The notes under the pieces: generated by a model
Database searches by the model: none
Seen by the model: only the letters and a program-made list of their open reading frames with translations
What the model was told of the DNA's origin: nothing
Shown here: piece after piece, positions 38,564 through 47,713 of the stretch
Layout of the letters: each line of letters starts with the position of its first letter
How positions within the stretch are numbered: position 1 is the stretch's first letter
Source: DASCOT01 sp965197275
GTDB taxonomy: Bacteria; Acidobacteriota; UBA890; WLXD01
Assembly (NCBI GenBank): GCA_965197275.1
Contig: CBDAMQ010000033.1
Span: 434,001 to 498,000, forward strand
Direction: 5' to 3'
Length of the DNA: 64,000 bases
Program-made: the position numbers and the translations under genes

Positions 38564-40477
38564 TTACCCCAGTTGGTACTCAGGAGTGCTCAAGACCAGG
38601 TAGAGGACGGCCCGAAGAGCGTCTTCCCTGCCGCCGGCTGACGATCCGCCGTCACCGAGCCGCTCCTCCAGGAAGGCGACGAGATCCGCTTGCGCATCGT
38701 GTTCGAGCGAGATGTGCAGAAAACGGCGCGCGAGGCGATCGATCACTTCGGCGCTGGTTTCCGCGCCCTCGGCCGAGAGCATCCCCACGAGATCGAGATC
38801 GATGGCGTGGCGAGGAACGAGCTTGACCCTTTCGTACGCCATGACGTAGCCGCGGTAGCCCCCGTAGCGAGTGTTGTAGTCCTCATCGGCGTCGACCATC
38901 ATGTTGGACGCCGAGTCGCCGACCTGGGTCGCGGAGGTGATATTGGCTCCCTCCGCCAGACGGCGTCCCACCTGTGCGTAGATCCCGGGCATACGGCGGT
39001 CGGGTGCCCCATAGGACTCGAGGTCGGGCGGAAAGAGGATGTTGCGCATCAGGTTGCCGCGCTCCAGGAGGGTCGCCGGAGTGATCCAGGTGCGACCGCC
39101 GGCCCATCCCGCCACGTTGGGTGGGTGAAAGAGCGACTGACCGAGGCTCGCGGTGAGCCCGTTGAAATCTGGAACCGTCGGCAGCTTCTCGAGTCCGAGC
39201 TTGCGATAGGTCGAGACCACCAGGTGCACCGGGCTCTTGATCTGGGTGGCGAAGGACCTGGGGCCGTAGAAATCACGCGACAGGAAGATCCTCTCGAGCA
39301 CCGGACGGAGCTCGTAGTCCGATTCGCGAAGGAGCGCCGCGAGCTCGGCGAGGATGGCCGGCGGCGCCGCATCGTCGACGAAGAAGCGATAGAGCTTCGC
39401 GGCTATGAAGTCAGCCGTCGCCGGCTGCTCGAGAATGATGTCGATGATCTCGTCGCCGTCGAAATTCCCTTTCCTGCCCAGGAACTCCTTTTCTCCGTAG
39501 TCGTGCTGCTTGCCGTCGAAGCGGAACTCGAGGACATCGTTGGTCCAACCCGTAAAGGCACGCGATGCCTCTCGAATGTCGTGCTCGCTGTAGTTGCCGT
39601 CTCCCATGGTGAAGAGCTCCAGCAGCTCGCGGCCGAAGTTCTCATTGGGGTGGTCATTGACGTTCTCGCCGTTGTCGAGGAAGACGAGCATCGCCGGGTC
39701 TTTCATGATCGCCAACAGCATGTCGCGGAAGTTGCCGTTGGCGTGCCGGCGCAACGTCTGGTTCTGGACCAGCATCATGCGGTAGTCACGGACTTTGACG
39801 TCGGAGGTGGCGAAGTGACCGTGCCAGAAGAATGTGAGCTTTTCTTCGAGCGGTCTCTTGCTCTTCAACATGCGTTCGCCCCACCACAGGCCGAGTCGAA
39901 GCACCTCGAGGCGGTCGGCCCGGAGGCCGTAGAAGAACTTGTCGACCACCGGCTGAAGGCGCCGCGACGACCCTTCCGGAAGGATGTCGACTCCGAGAGC
40001 GCGACCCTTTTCCCTGCCGATGCGGACCGCCTCGGCCCGGCTCGGCGGAAACGGGTCCATTCCCTCGTCGAAGATCCCGGAATGCTCGAACGGGCCCACC
40101 GACGTATTGGCGGTCGAACGGTAGTCGACCAGACGTCGCACGACCTGGCGGGGATCCGCTTTGGCCAGAAGCTCGATCTCTTCCGGCGTTGCTCCGAAGC
40201 CGGCGCGCTCCATCAGATGGGCGGCACGCTCGTAGCTCCAATCGGCGGGGCCGATAGGCTCGAGGTCGCCGGTCCATTCGGCGGGCCCGGCGACGGTGCC
40301 GTTACCGGTCGCCTCGAGAGCCGGCGCCGCGAGGGATGCGCAGAGAAGCGAAAAGGCGAGCAAGAGTCGGGGAGAGCGCGATCGACGGTTTGGGCTTGTC
40401 CGCGCGGTCACGGTGTTGTCGTCGTCGGGGTGGCGCACGCTCTCTCCTTCCCGGACTCGAAATCGGGAGGCAAGCAT
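38564..40477 (-). CDS. DUF1800 secreted protein
   Basis: 637 residues with a signal (LLLAFSLLCASLAAPALEA). DUF1800 hallmarks: AAHLMERAGFGATPEEI, FWHGHFATSD, NENFGRELLELFTMG, VAGWAGGRTWITPATLLERG. Length is usual. It precedes DUF1501 by 4 bases and follows a flavoprotein gene by 62 bases on the same strand. The DUF1800/DUF1501 pair is widespread in Acidobacteriota and Planctomycetota; the biochemical role is unknown. Confidence 0.9.
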   Translation of the reverse strand: MLASRFRVREGESVRHPDDDNTVTARTSPNRRSRSPRLLLAFSLLCASLAAPALEATGNGTVAGPAEWTGDLEPIGPADWSYERAAHLMERAGFGATPEEIELLAKADPRQVVRRLVDYRSTANTSVGPFEHSGIFDEGMDPFPPSRAEAVRIGREKGRALGVDILPEGSSRRLQPVVDKFFYGLRADRLEVLRLGLWWGERMLKSKRPLEEKLTFFWHGHFATSDVKVRDYRMMLVQNQTLRRHANGNFRDMLLAIMKDPAMLVFLDNGENVNDHPNENFGRELLELFTMGDGNYSEHDIREASRAFTGWTNDVLEFRFDGKQHDYGEKEFLGRKGNFDGDEIIDIILEQPATADFIAAKLYRFFVDDAAPPAILAELAALLRESDYELRPVLERIFLSRDFYGPRSFATQIKSPVHLVVSTYRKLGLEKLPTVPDFNGLTASLGQSLFHPPNVAGWAGGRTWITPATLLERGNLMRNILFPPDLESYGAPDRRMPGIYAQVGRRLAEGANITSATQVGDSASNMMVDADEDYNTRYGGYRGYVMAYERVKLVPRHAIDLDLVGMLSAEGAETSAEVIDRLARRFLHISLEHDAQADLVAFLEERLGDGGSSAGGREDALRAVLYLVLSTPEYQLG

Positions 40478-40539
40478 ACGTCATGGCGAGATTTCCTCGC
40501 CCTTTTCGCGCCCCTGAGGGTTCATGGAGCCCGTTGCGC

Positions 40540-41793
40540 TCAGAAGGTCTCCTGCTTGAGCTTGAACATATCGGCGAGCTCCGGGCTGCGATCGTCGCCC
40601 ACGACACGGTGGGCAGCGTACTCGCCCATCATGATGCCGTGCTTGTAGCCGTGGCCTGAGCCACCGCCGACGATCCAGACATTGTCGAGCTCCGGGTGGC
40701 GGTCGACGATGAAGTGGTTGTCGACGCTGTACTCGGTCTGGCACACGCGCGACTCGAGCACCGGCTGGTCGGCAAGAGCCGGGAAGGCGCGCGCCACGAA
40801 CCCGCGGGTCTGCTCGATCTCCTCGGCGGTGACGATCCGTTCGCCGGTGTCCGGATCGAACGGGACGTGGTCGAAATAGGGGGCCACCTTCCAGCCGCGG
40901 CCCTCGATGCTCGGGAAGCCGTAGACGAGCGGCATCCCCCATGTTGGACAGTTGGGGTAGAGAAACCGGTCGTCGTCGGGCGGCACCCCGTACCAGAAGG
41001 TGATCCGCCGCGGGGTGTCCAGTTTGTTCTTCATCACGGAGGGAAACACCTTGGGAAGCCACGGGCCGCATGCAAATACGAAGGTGTCAGCCGACACCGA
41101 CTCGCGGGTCGAGAGATCAAGCTCCAGCAGCTTGCCTCCGGCTCGCCTACCGAGCTCTGCCCTGGCGGTAATCAGGGTGCCGCCTCCACGTTCGAAGGCG
41201 CTGGCAACGGCGAAGCAGGCCCGACGCGCCATGAGGACGCCGGTGCCGGGGACGTAGAACCCGAACTCGAAGTCCTCGTGATTGAACTGAGGAAAGCGTC
41301 GCGACAGCTCGTCGTGCGGAACCACTTCATTGGCGATCCCGTGGCGGTCGAATACGCGCTTGGAGGCTCGCAGGTACTCGGACCATTCGGGCGCGAGCGT
41401 GAGCTGACCCGTCCGGTAAAAGAGTGGCAACCCGCCCCACTGTCTCTGACGCGCTTCCCACCGGTCGAACGCCTGCATGACCCACCGAGTGTAGATCTCG
41501 CGCTCGCCATACTGGGCGCGGATCTGCCGGGTTTCCCCGCCCGAAGCCGCGCGGGCGTTGCCGGCGCCGTAGGCGTCGATGAGCGTGACCCGATGCCCCA
41601 TTTCTCGCAGGTAGAGCGCCGTCCAGCCGCCGAACGCGCCGGCGCCAATGACCGTCACGTCGGCCGTCGATGCAGCAGTCCGCTCGGATGCCTCGCGATG
41701 GCCGGCGGCGGCCCGCTGCGGTCGAGCGGCGCCCAGCGCCAGAGCACCGGCCCCGGTCAGCCTGAGGAACGTGCGTCGATCATGCCGTGACAT
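40540..41793 (-). CDS. Tat-exported FAD-dependent oxidoreductase (sarcosine oxidase-like)
   Basis: 417 residues with a Tat leader (HDRRTFLRLTGAGALALGA). The Rossmann FAD motif is VTVIGAGAFGGWTALYL. The segment VCQTEYSVDNHFIVD matches the covalent-flavin Cys region of monomeric sarcosine oxidases, and GGGSGHGYKHG the C-terminal FAD-binding loop. A secondary-amine or N-methyl amino-acid oxidase acting in the periplasm is likely; substrate unknown. Confidence 0.85.
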   Translation of the reverse strand: MSRHDRRTFLRLTGAGALALGAARPQRAAAGHREASERTAASTADVTVIGAGAFGGWTALYLREMGHRVTLIDAYGAGNARAASGGETRQIRAQYGEREIYTRWVMQAFDRWEARQRQWGGLPLFYRTGQLTLAPEWSEYLRASKRVFDRHGIANEVVPHDELSRRFPQFNHEDFEFGFYVPGTGVLMARRACFAVASAFERGGGTLITARAELGRRAGGKLLELDLSTRESVSADTFVFACGPWLPKVFPSVMKNKLDTPRRITFWYGVPPDDDRFLYPNCPTWGMPLVYGFPSIEGRGWKVAPYFDHVPFDPDTGERIVTAEEIEQTRGFVARAFPALADQPVLESRVCQTEYSVDNHFIVDRHPELDNVWIVGGGSGHGYKHGIMMGEYAAHRVVGDDRSPELADMFKLKQETF

Positions 41794-41937
41794 TGCCGAT
41801 GACCTTTTGCCGAGTTCGTTCGAGTCGTCGTGCGTCCCGATTCCCGACCACCATGTTCATGGTACTGCAGTATTGGCGGAGTCAGGGATCTGATGAACCG
41901 TCACTGGCTGTGCCTTTGACAAGACGCCGGCAAGCGC

Positions 41938-42621
41938 CTAATCGGATGCGATCAAGCTCATCGCGAGACCGCCGTTGCCGTCCGTCCGCACCTGCACGTC
42001 CTGCTGCAGGAAGCGCTCACCCGCAACTCCCCAGGCCGTTAGCACGTACGACCCCTCCGGGATGTCCTCGACGCGAAAGCTCCCCCGAGCATCGGCGATC
42101 GCCGCATAGGGGTGCGAGACCACGAGGATGAGCGCCTTCATTGCCGGGTGTATTTCGCAGCGGACAGTGTAGGGGCCCGTGTGTTCGAACCGATGCTCGA
42201 TCTCGTTGTTGTGCTTCATGTCAGCGTTGACGACCACGGCGCGTGTCTCTGCCTGCGTCACGCGCACATTGTGGTCGCCGTCGTCGCTGTTACCGAACCG
42301 CACCAGCTGACCGCGCAGCGCGATCGCCAGCGGCGGAAGGAAGGTATAGGCGAACTGATCGATCACGACGGGCGGCGCCGGCGCCTCGCGGTCCGGTGCC
42401 GCCGACGCTGCCTCCGCGAGGGGTTCCAGCGACACGAGCGCCGGACCGATCCCATCTGGGAGCGTCGCGAGCAACGATGCCGCGGCATCGGATGCAGCCG
42501 GCGCGTCGGGTTCGGGAGCGGCCGACTGCGAGCCGCCGGGACCACACGACGCCAGCACGAGCGCGATTACCGTCGATCCCGCCGCCGGTCGCCGTTCCCG
42601 GGGAGCACGTCGCGCGTTCAT
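41938..42621 (-). CDS. Cupredoxin-like copper lipoprotein
   Basis: 227 residues. Lipobox VLASC near residue 26, then a Pro/Ala-rich linker to about 85. The cupredoxin domain has all four type 1 copper ligands: His in DGDHNVRV and the cluster CEIHPAM (Cys, His, Met). A small beta domain follows (GSFRVEDIPEGSYVLTAWG), like a carboxypeptidase-regulatory/SpaA fold. It starts 14 bases after the VWFA copy 2 stop, so the two are likely co-transcribed. It probably shuttles electrons in the periplasm. Confidence 0.82.
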   Translation of the reverse strand: MNARRAPRERRPAAGSTVIALVLASCGPGGSQSAAPEPDAPAASDAAASLLATLPDGIGPALVSLEPLAEAASAAPDREAPAPPVVIDQFAYTFLPPLAIALRGQLVRFGNSDDGDHNVRVTQAETRAVVVNADMKHNNEIEHRFEHTGPYTVRCEIHPAMKALILVVSHPYAAIADARGSFRVEDIPEGSYVLTAWGVAGERFLQQDVQVRTDGNGGLAMSLIASD

Positions 42622-42635
42622 GCCCCGCGTTCCGG

Positions 42636-44906
42636 CTAGCGGCCTTCCACTACGCGCAGCGGCATCAGCCGGGCCGCCTGGCCATTGGCGATCGTATCCA
42701 CTACTTGCAGCTCGACCAGGTACTCGCCGGGGTCGAGATACGGCAGCGGTAGAATACCCCCATATACGCTCGGACCCTCCGGCCGTAAAGCCTGGGCCGG
42801 TACGGCCGCGACGGCGTCTCGGGTCGCCTGTTGGAAGATCAAGGCTGAAACGTGGGGCCTCGTCGCGCCGCTAACCTGCACGCTCGCGAAGATCTGGCGG
42901 CCAGCGGATGCGCCCTCGTCTAGCAGGGGTCTGAGCTCGTCACCGGCCTCCAATACGCCGAGCATCGGATCGGCCATCGTCCACCCGCCGTGGGACGGAA
43001 CCTGCACCTGCAGCCTCGACATGCCGAATCGGTCACCGCCGTCGTCAGCGATCAGCAGCCGGATATCGTGGATTCCCGGGTCGACCGACCACTCCGTCGC
43101 GTAGCGGAGGTATCGGAACGAAGCGTCGGGCGCGTATCCTGCCCGATAGGTGTGTGGCAGAACCGTCGCGTGAGTCTCGCCGCTGACCTCGCCCGCACGA
43201 TCCACCGCGATGGCATGCACGCGGAAGTATGGGATGCCGAGCAAGTCGACCTGCTCCTCGCGGCTATCCGCGGTGGGACCGACTCCCTCGAACGCGGGCG
43301 CCCAGGTACCGGCGATTGTCTCCTCGGGCCGCGGCAACCCGACAACCAGTAGGATTTTGGGCGCGCCGTCAGGCTCAAAGCGGTGGAACGCGGCGGCGGG
43401 CACCGGGCGTCCCATGACTGAGCCCGGCAGCGCCAGGGCTGCGGACACCTTGCGAGCCCTGAGCTCCGAATCCGGCAGCTCTCGATAGCCTGACCGGGCT
43501 CGCACCTTCGCCTCCGGGTAACTCACCCGCACCTCGATCTCGTGATACTCACCATCCTCGTGTGGCCCCGGTGGCTCATAGAAGATCAAATAGAACTGCG
43601 TCGAGTCGTTGAACTGCTCCTCGAACGCCCGGTCGAGATCACTCCAGCCGATGAACGACCGGCCGCCGGTGTTCGCAGCCAGGTCCACGAGCGGGACGGT
43701 GAGATCGCGATAGGCCGGTCGCACGTGGTTGCGCAGTGCCGTGGAGACCACGCCAGTGCCGATGGCGGCGCTGCGGCCGAGGTTGTTGAGCTCCGAGATC
43801 GGGCGCGGATCGACGGTGTAAACGCTCACGTTGCCGGTGTTCGCCGTTTGGTACACCTCTTCCATCAGGTCGAGGAGGCGCTGGCTCAATGCCGATCTTT
43901 CCACAGTCGAACTCCCCGTCGGAGCGTTGACCGCCTCGCGCACCGCTGCCGCGAAAGCCGAGTAGGGTCCACCCTCCGTGATCATCGCACCGGAGGAGAT
44001 CCACACCAGGGCAGTGCGGCCTTCCATTGCCGACAAAGCGTTGATGAAGTGAAGAAGAGTCCGGAGTGTCTGCTCGGCGCGCCGGCGTTCGCGCTCGCCA
44101 TCTAACCTGGCCTTTCGCTCGAGGTTCTCGAGAAGCTGGAGCACCATGATCGGGGTCAACGCGGCGCGACGCTCCGCTCCTGGCGACGCCTGCGCCTCCA
44201 TCGCCAACTGCATCATTGGCTGATACTCCTGCTCCATGCGGCTGAAGATAGACGCGGTCGTCAGCCCTGCCTCCGCCACCGACGCCGCCGCACTACGAAG
44301 CACTTCACGATCGGTCGTCAGTGGGGCCATCTCCTGCACTGTGCCTGTGTTGTCGATCAGGAACACGCTGCGCGGCACCTCCAGCTCACCCGCCCCTTCG
44401 AAGAGACTCCCGAGAGTCTTGGTCAGCCGAGGGTGGTTCTTTCGATCCAGGCTCGGCAGATCAACCAGGTAGACCACCGCCCCGAGACTTGCAGGGCTGC
44501 GCCGGATGGGTGTGGGCTCTGCCCAGATAGAGGGCGATTCCGCGCGCGAAGTGACCGTTTCGTCTTGAGCGGCCACGTTGGTGACCTGTCCGCTTGTCAG
44601 GCTGACGAACTGGATGTTCAAGACTTCCTGCTCGACCCCATCCTCGAAGACTCGGAAGGCGTCCGCCTTCAAGTCGTCGATCAAGTTTCCGTCCTGGTCG
44701 GTTACGATGGCGTCGACGCGCACGCGCCGAACCGCGGACCGAAACGTCGGCGTCTGCTCCGGCAGCGCCTCCTGCGCCAACGTTGCCGACGACCTTGCAC
44801 TCCAGCTCTCGCCGGCCACCGCCACGGCGCTCGAAGCCGGTAGCCCGGTGACGGTTAACGCCAGGAGGAAACCGAGAAACCGAATCGCGCGCGCTCTCTC
44901 TCTCAA
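42636..44906 (-). CDS. VWFA-related acidobacterial domain protein, copy 2
   Basis: 756 residues from TTG 44906, preceded by AGGAG 7 bases upstream. Domain order as in copy 1: signal, FRSAVRRVRVDAIVTDQDG, LKADAFRVFEDGVEQE, VWA core with VDLPSLDRKN, beta-rich C-terminus ending RLMPLRVVEG. DNA similarity to 17096-19342 is high throughout and extends about 75 bases upstream, where a TTGAAC...TAGGTT promoter-like pair is conserved. Downstream of the stop, homology ends after CTAGCCGG. It heads a run with the cupredoxin lipoprotein. Confidence 0.88.
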   Translation of the reverse strand: MRERARAIRFLGFLLALTVTGLPASSAVAVAGESWSARSSATLAQEALPEQTPTFRSAVRRVRVDAIVTDQDGNLIDDLKADAFRVFEDGVEQEVLNIQFVSLTSGQVTNVAAQDETVTSRAESPSIWAEPTPIRRSPASLGAVVYLVDLPSLDRKNHPRLTKTLGSLFEGAGELEVPRSVFLIDNTGTVQEMAPLTTDREVLRSAAASVAEAGLTTASIFSRMEQEYQPMMQLAMEAQASPGAERRAALTPIMVLQLLENLERKARLDGERERRRAEQTLRTLLHFINALSAMEGRTALVWISSGAMITEGGPYSAFAAAVREAVNAPTGSSTVERSALSQRLLDLMEEVYQTANTGNVSVYTVDPRPISELNNLGRSAAIGTGVVSTALRNHVRPAYRDLTVPLVDLAANTGGRSFIGWSDLDRAFEEQFNDSTQFYLIFYEPPGPHEDGEYHEIEVRVSYPEAKVRARSGYRELPDSELRARKVSAALALPGSVMGRPVPAAAFHRFEPDGAPKILLVVGLPRPEETIAGTWAPAFEGVGPTADSREEQVDLLGIPYFRVHAIAVDRAGEVSGETHATVLPHTYRAGYAPDASFRYLRYATEWSVDPGIHDIRLLIADDGGDRFGMSRLQVQVPSHGGWTMADPMLGVLEAGDELRPLLDEGASAGRQIFASVQVSGATRPHVSALIFQQATRDAVAAVPAQALRPEGPSVYGGILPLPYLDPGEYLVELQVVDTIANGQAARLMPLRVVEGR

Positions 44907-45295
44907 CGAAGATCTCCTGCGCCCAAGGCCACCCTACACTTGACCGCAAACCTACCTGCCGGCGGTGCGCCGGTTCAACTGCCAGGCGATCGTTGACTAC
45001 GAAACCTCGCAAGCTGTTGAAGACAATAAACACCGAGGCGGGACTTGCAACGTTGGAGTTACCCCGTTTACGCGTACCTGCGGGCGGCCGCGGACGGGGA
45101 CGGAGGGATGATGTCACCAATGAGACCCGAGCACGCGCACAGGTCGATCCCACGGCGACCGCGAGCCGCCTGGAGGCCAGGTTGTTTCTTCGCTAGAGTC
45201 GACGCCGGGCGCACAGAGTGGCACCGGCAGGGGCCAGGCTCGACGGCCCCACCGTCATCGCTGTGCCCGTATCCGCCGCCAAGACGAGGTGAACG
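44907..45295. other. Intergenic region between VWFA copy 2 and the FG-GAP propeller gene
   Basis: 389 bases. The first about 85 bases are the duplicated VWFA leader; the remainder shows no gene. AGGTG precedes the ATG at 45296. Confidence 0.5.
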
Positions 45296-47689
45296 ATGAG
45301 CAAGCACGTCCCCGTGATCTGTCTCACCCTGCTCGCGCTCGCGCTGGCGAGCCCCGCCGAAGCGCAGCTCGGCTTCGGCCGGGCGGTGGCCGCCGTCGAG
45401 GGCGAGATCCTCATTGGCGAGCCGGCCAACCAAGTCGGCCCCGGCATCGTCTACGTGTACCGCCCGGGCTCCGGGGGCTGGGTGGAGTTCCAGCGCCTCA
45501 CGCGCTCCGATTCTTCTGCCGGAGACGGGTTCGGGGCGTCGCTGGCGGTGGCCGGGGAGCGGGTGCTCGTCGGCGCAACGGAGGCGGGCGCGGGGGTCGC
45601 CTACGTCTTGGAGCGCCGCGGCAGGAGCTGGGTCGAGGTAGGACAGGTGGCACCGGACGACGGGACCGACGGGGACCAGTTCGGTGGAGCGATGGCGGCG
45701 GAGGGCGACCTCATGGCGGTGGGAGCGCCACAGCACGAGGAAGGGATCGGCGCCGTCTATCTCTACCGCCGCGGCGATTCGGGCTGGGATCTCCTCTCCA
45801 AGCTGCGTCCCGAGGACGCTCCGGACGAGGGGGAGGACGAGCCGGCCGCGCCGTCCAACTTCGGCAGCAGCGTGACCGTCTGGGACGACTGGCTGCTCAT
45901 CGGGGAGCCGGGAGGCGGAACGAATCCGGGGCGCGTGCACATGTTTCGGCGCCAGGGCATCGGCTGGCAACCAGCCGGCAGTCTGGCGGGACTCGAGTCC
46001 GCCGCGGGAGACGGCTTCGGCTCCACCATAGGCTCTAGCGACGGTGAGATGATGATCGGCTCGCCGGGTGTCAACGACGGTGCCGGGGCGGTCTACGCCT
46101 ACCGATTCGACGAGCCTGCCGGCGAGTGGGTCCAGCACGGAACGCTGGTGCCGTACGACGCTCCGGCCGGCAGCCGCTTCGGCACGGCGGTCGTCTTCGA
46201 CAATGACGAAGCCTTCGTCGGCGCCCCCGGCGCCAACGGTGGGACGGGAGACGTCTACCACTTCCGGCGCGACGGAACGGGCAACTGGACCACCGCGAGC
46301 AAGATCGGCGCGGTTGGTCTCCTGGGCAGCACTCAGATGGGAGCCTCCCTGGCGGCTTGGGGCGACGTCGTCGCCGCCGGCATTCCCGGGGACGACTACA
46401 GCGCCGGCACCGCCGTGATCATGAGCCGCGGCCTCGGCGGGTGGGACCGCGCCCGTGTGCTCAGCGAGGACGCGGGGCTCGACCCACTCATCGGCGAGAC
46501 CGTCGAGTGCGTCGACGGCATGGCCGACATCTTCCCCTGCGACAACGTCGACCTGGTGGCCTTCATGCCGACCCGCGAGCTCGGCGGCGGCCGCGGCGTC
46601 GGGGTTAACGACATGTGGGGGTGGGCCGACCCCGAGACCGGCCGCGAGTACGCTGTCGTCGGAATGAGCGACCGTACCTCCTTCGTCGACGTCACCGACC
46701 CGTACGCTCCGGTGTTCGTCGGCAGCCTCGAGAAGACCGCGGGCGCAGCGCCGAGTCTGTGGCGCGACCTCAAGATCTATGGCGATCACGTGTTCATCGT
46801 CGCCGACGGTGCCGGCGAGCATGGAGTGCAGATTTTCGATTTGGCACACCTGCGCGAATACGAGGGTGAGCCGCTCGCTTTTTCGGAGGACGCGCACTAC
46901 GACCGCATCCACAGCGCCCACAACATCGTCATCGACGAGGGCACCCCCTACGCCTACGTCGTCGGCGCCAGCGGCGGCGGCGAGACCTGCGGCGGCGGGC
47001 TCCACATGATCAACGTCGAGGACCCGCAGCGGCCGGTCTTCGAGGGTTGCTTCGCCGACACCAACACCGGCCGAGGCACCGGGTACACACACGATGCCCA
47101 GTGCATCATCTACAGTGGCCCCGACGAGCGTTACGAGGGCCGCGAGATCTGCATCGGATCGAACGCAACGGCGGTCAGCATCGCCGACGTTACCGACAAG
47201 CGGAACCCGGTGGCGGTGTCGGTCGCCACCTACCCGAACATCGGCTATACGCACCAGGGCGGGGTTTCCGACGACCAGCAGTACTTCTACCTGAACGACG
47301 AGCTGGACGAGATCAACGGGCTCACCACCGGCACGCGCACGATGATCTTCGACATCTCCGAGCTCGACGACCCGATCCTAGTCGGCGAATACGTCTCCGA
47401 GACCACGGGGACCGACCACAACCTCTACGTCGTCGGCGACGTTATGTACCAGTCCGTCCTCCGCAGCGGTCTGCGCGTGTACGACATCAGCGATGGCGAG
47501 ATCATGCGCCCGATCGGCTTCTTCGACTCCGTTCCGTGGGGCGACGACGGCGGCTTCTATGTCGCCGGCGTGACATCCCTCGGCGCCTGGAGCAACTACC
47601 CCTACTTCAAGAGCGGGGTTGTCGCCGTCAGCAGCCACCGCGAGGGCCTGTTCCTGCTCCGGCTGAAGGGAACCGACGACTCGCCGTGA
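45296..47689 (+). CDS. Secreted FG-GAP plus LVIVD (choice-of-anchor B) beta-propeller protein
   Basis: 797 residues. Signal ICLTLLALALASPAEAQ. Residues about 20-370 hold six or seven FG-GAP-type repeats (GDGFGASLAVAGERVLVGA, GDQFGGAMAAEGDLMAVGA, GSRFGTAVVFDNDEAFVGA) as in integrin-like propellers. A choice-of-anchor-B domain with LVIVD repeats follows: MSDRTSFVDVTDPYAPVFVG, HMINVEDPQRPVFEG, VSIADVTDKRNPVAV, IFDISELDDPILVG. The His in THDAQC and DHNLYVV are typical of that group. A two-propeller surface protein; the ligand is unknown. Confidence 0.87.
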   Translation: MSKHVPVICLTLLALALASPAEAQLGFGRAVAAVEGEILIGEPANQVGPGIVYVYRPGSGGWVEFQRLTRSDSSAGDGFGASLAVAGERVLVGATEAGAGVAYVLERRGRSWVEVGQVAPDDGTDGDQFGGAMAAEGDLMAVGAPQHEEGIGAVYLYRRGDSGWDLLSKLRPEDAPDEGEDEPAAPSNFGSSVTVWDDWLLIGEPGGGTNPGRVHMFRRQGIGWQPAGSLAGLESAAGDGFGSTIGSSDGEMMIGSPGVNDGAGAVYAYRFDEPAGEWVQHGTLVPYDAPAGSRFGTAVVFDNDEAFVGAPGANGGTGDVYHFRRDGTGNWTTASKIGAVGLLGSTQMGASLAAWGDVVAAGIPGDDYSAGTAVIMSRGLGGWDRARVLSEDAGLDPLIGETVECVDGMADIFPCDNVDLVAFMPTRELGGGRGVGVNDMWGWADPETGREYAVVGMSDRTSFVDVTDPYAPVFVGSLEKTAGAAPSLWRDLKIYGDHVFIVADGAGEHGVQIFDLAHLREYEGEPLAFSEDAHYDRIHSAHNIVIDEGTPYAYVVGASGGGETCGGGLHMINVEDPQRPVFEGCFADTNTGRGTGYTHDAQCIIYSGPDERYEGREICIGSNATAVSIADVTDKRNPVAVSVATYPNIGYTHQGGVSDDQQYFYLNDELDEINGLTTGTRTMIFDISELDDPILVGEYVSETTGTDHNLYVVGDVMYQSVLRSGLRVYDISDGEIMRPIGFFDSVPWGDDGGFYVAGVTSLGAWSNYPYFKSGVVAVSSHREGLFLLRLKGTDDSP

Positions 47690-47713
47690 TCGACGCGCCG
47701 CCAGGGTGCAAGG

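Noticed and set aside
38690..40648. 652-codon open frame on the plus strand
   Set aside because: Antisense shadow of the DUF1800 gene.
45068..47254. 728-codon open frame on the minus strand
   Set aside because: Antisense to the FG-GAP/LVIVD gene, whose repeats are unmistakable; the antisense product is low-complexity.
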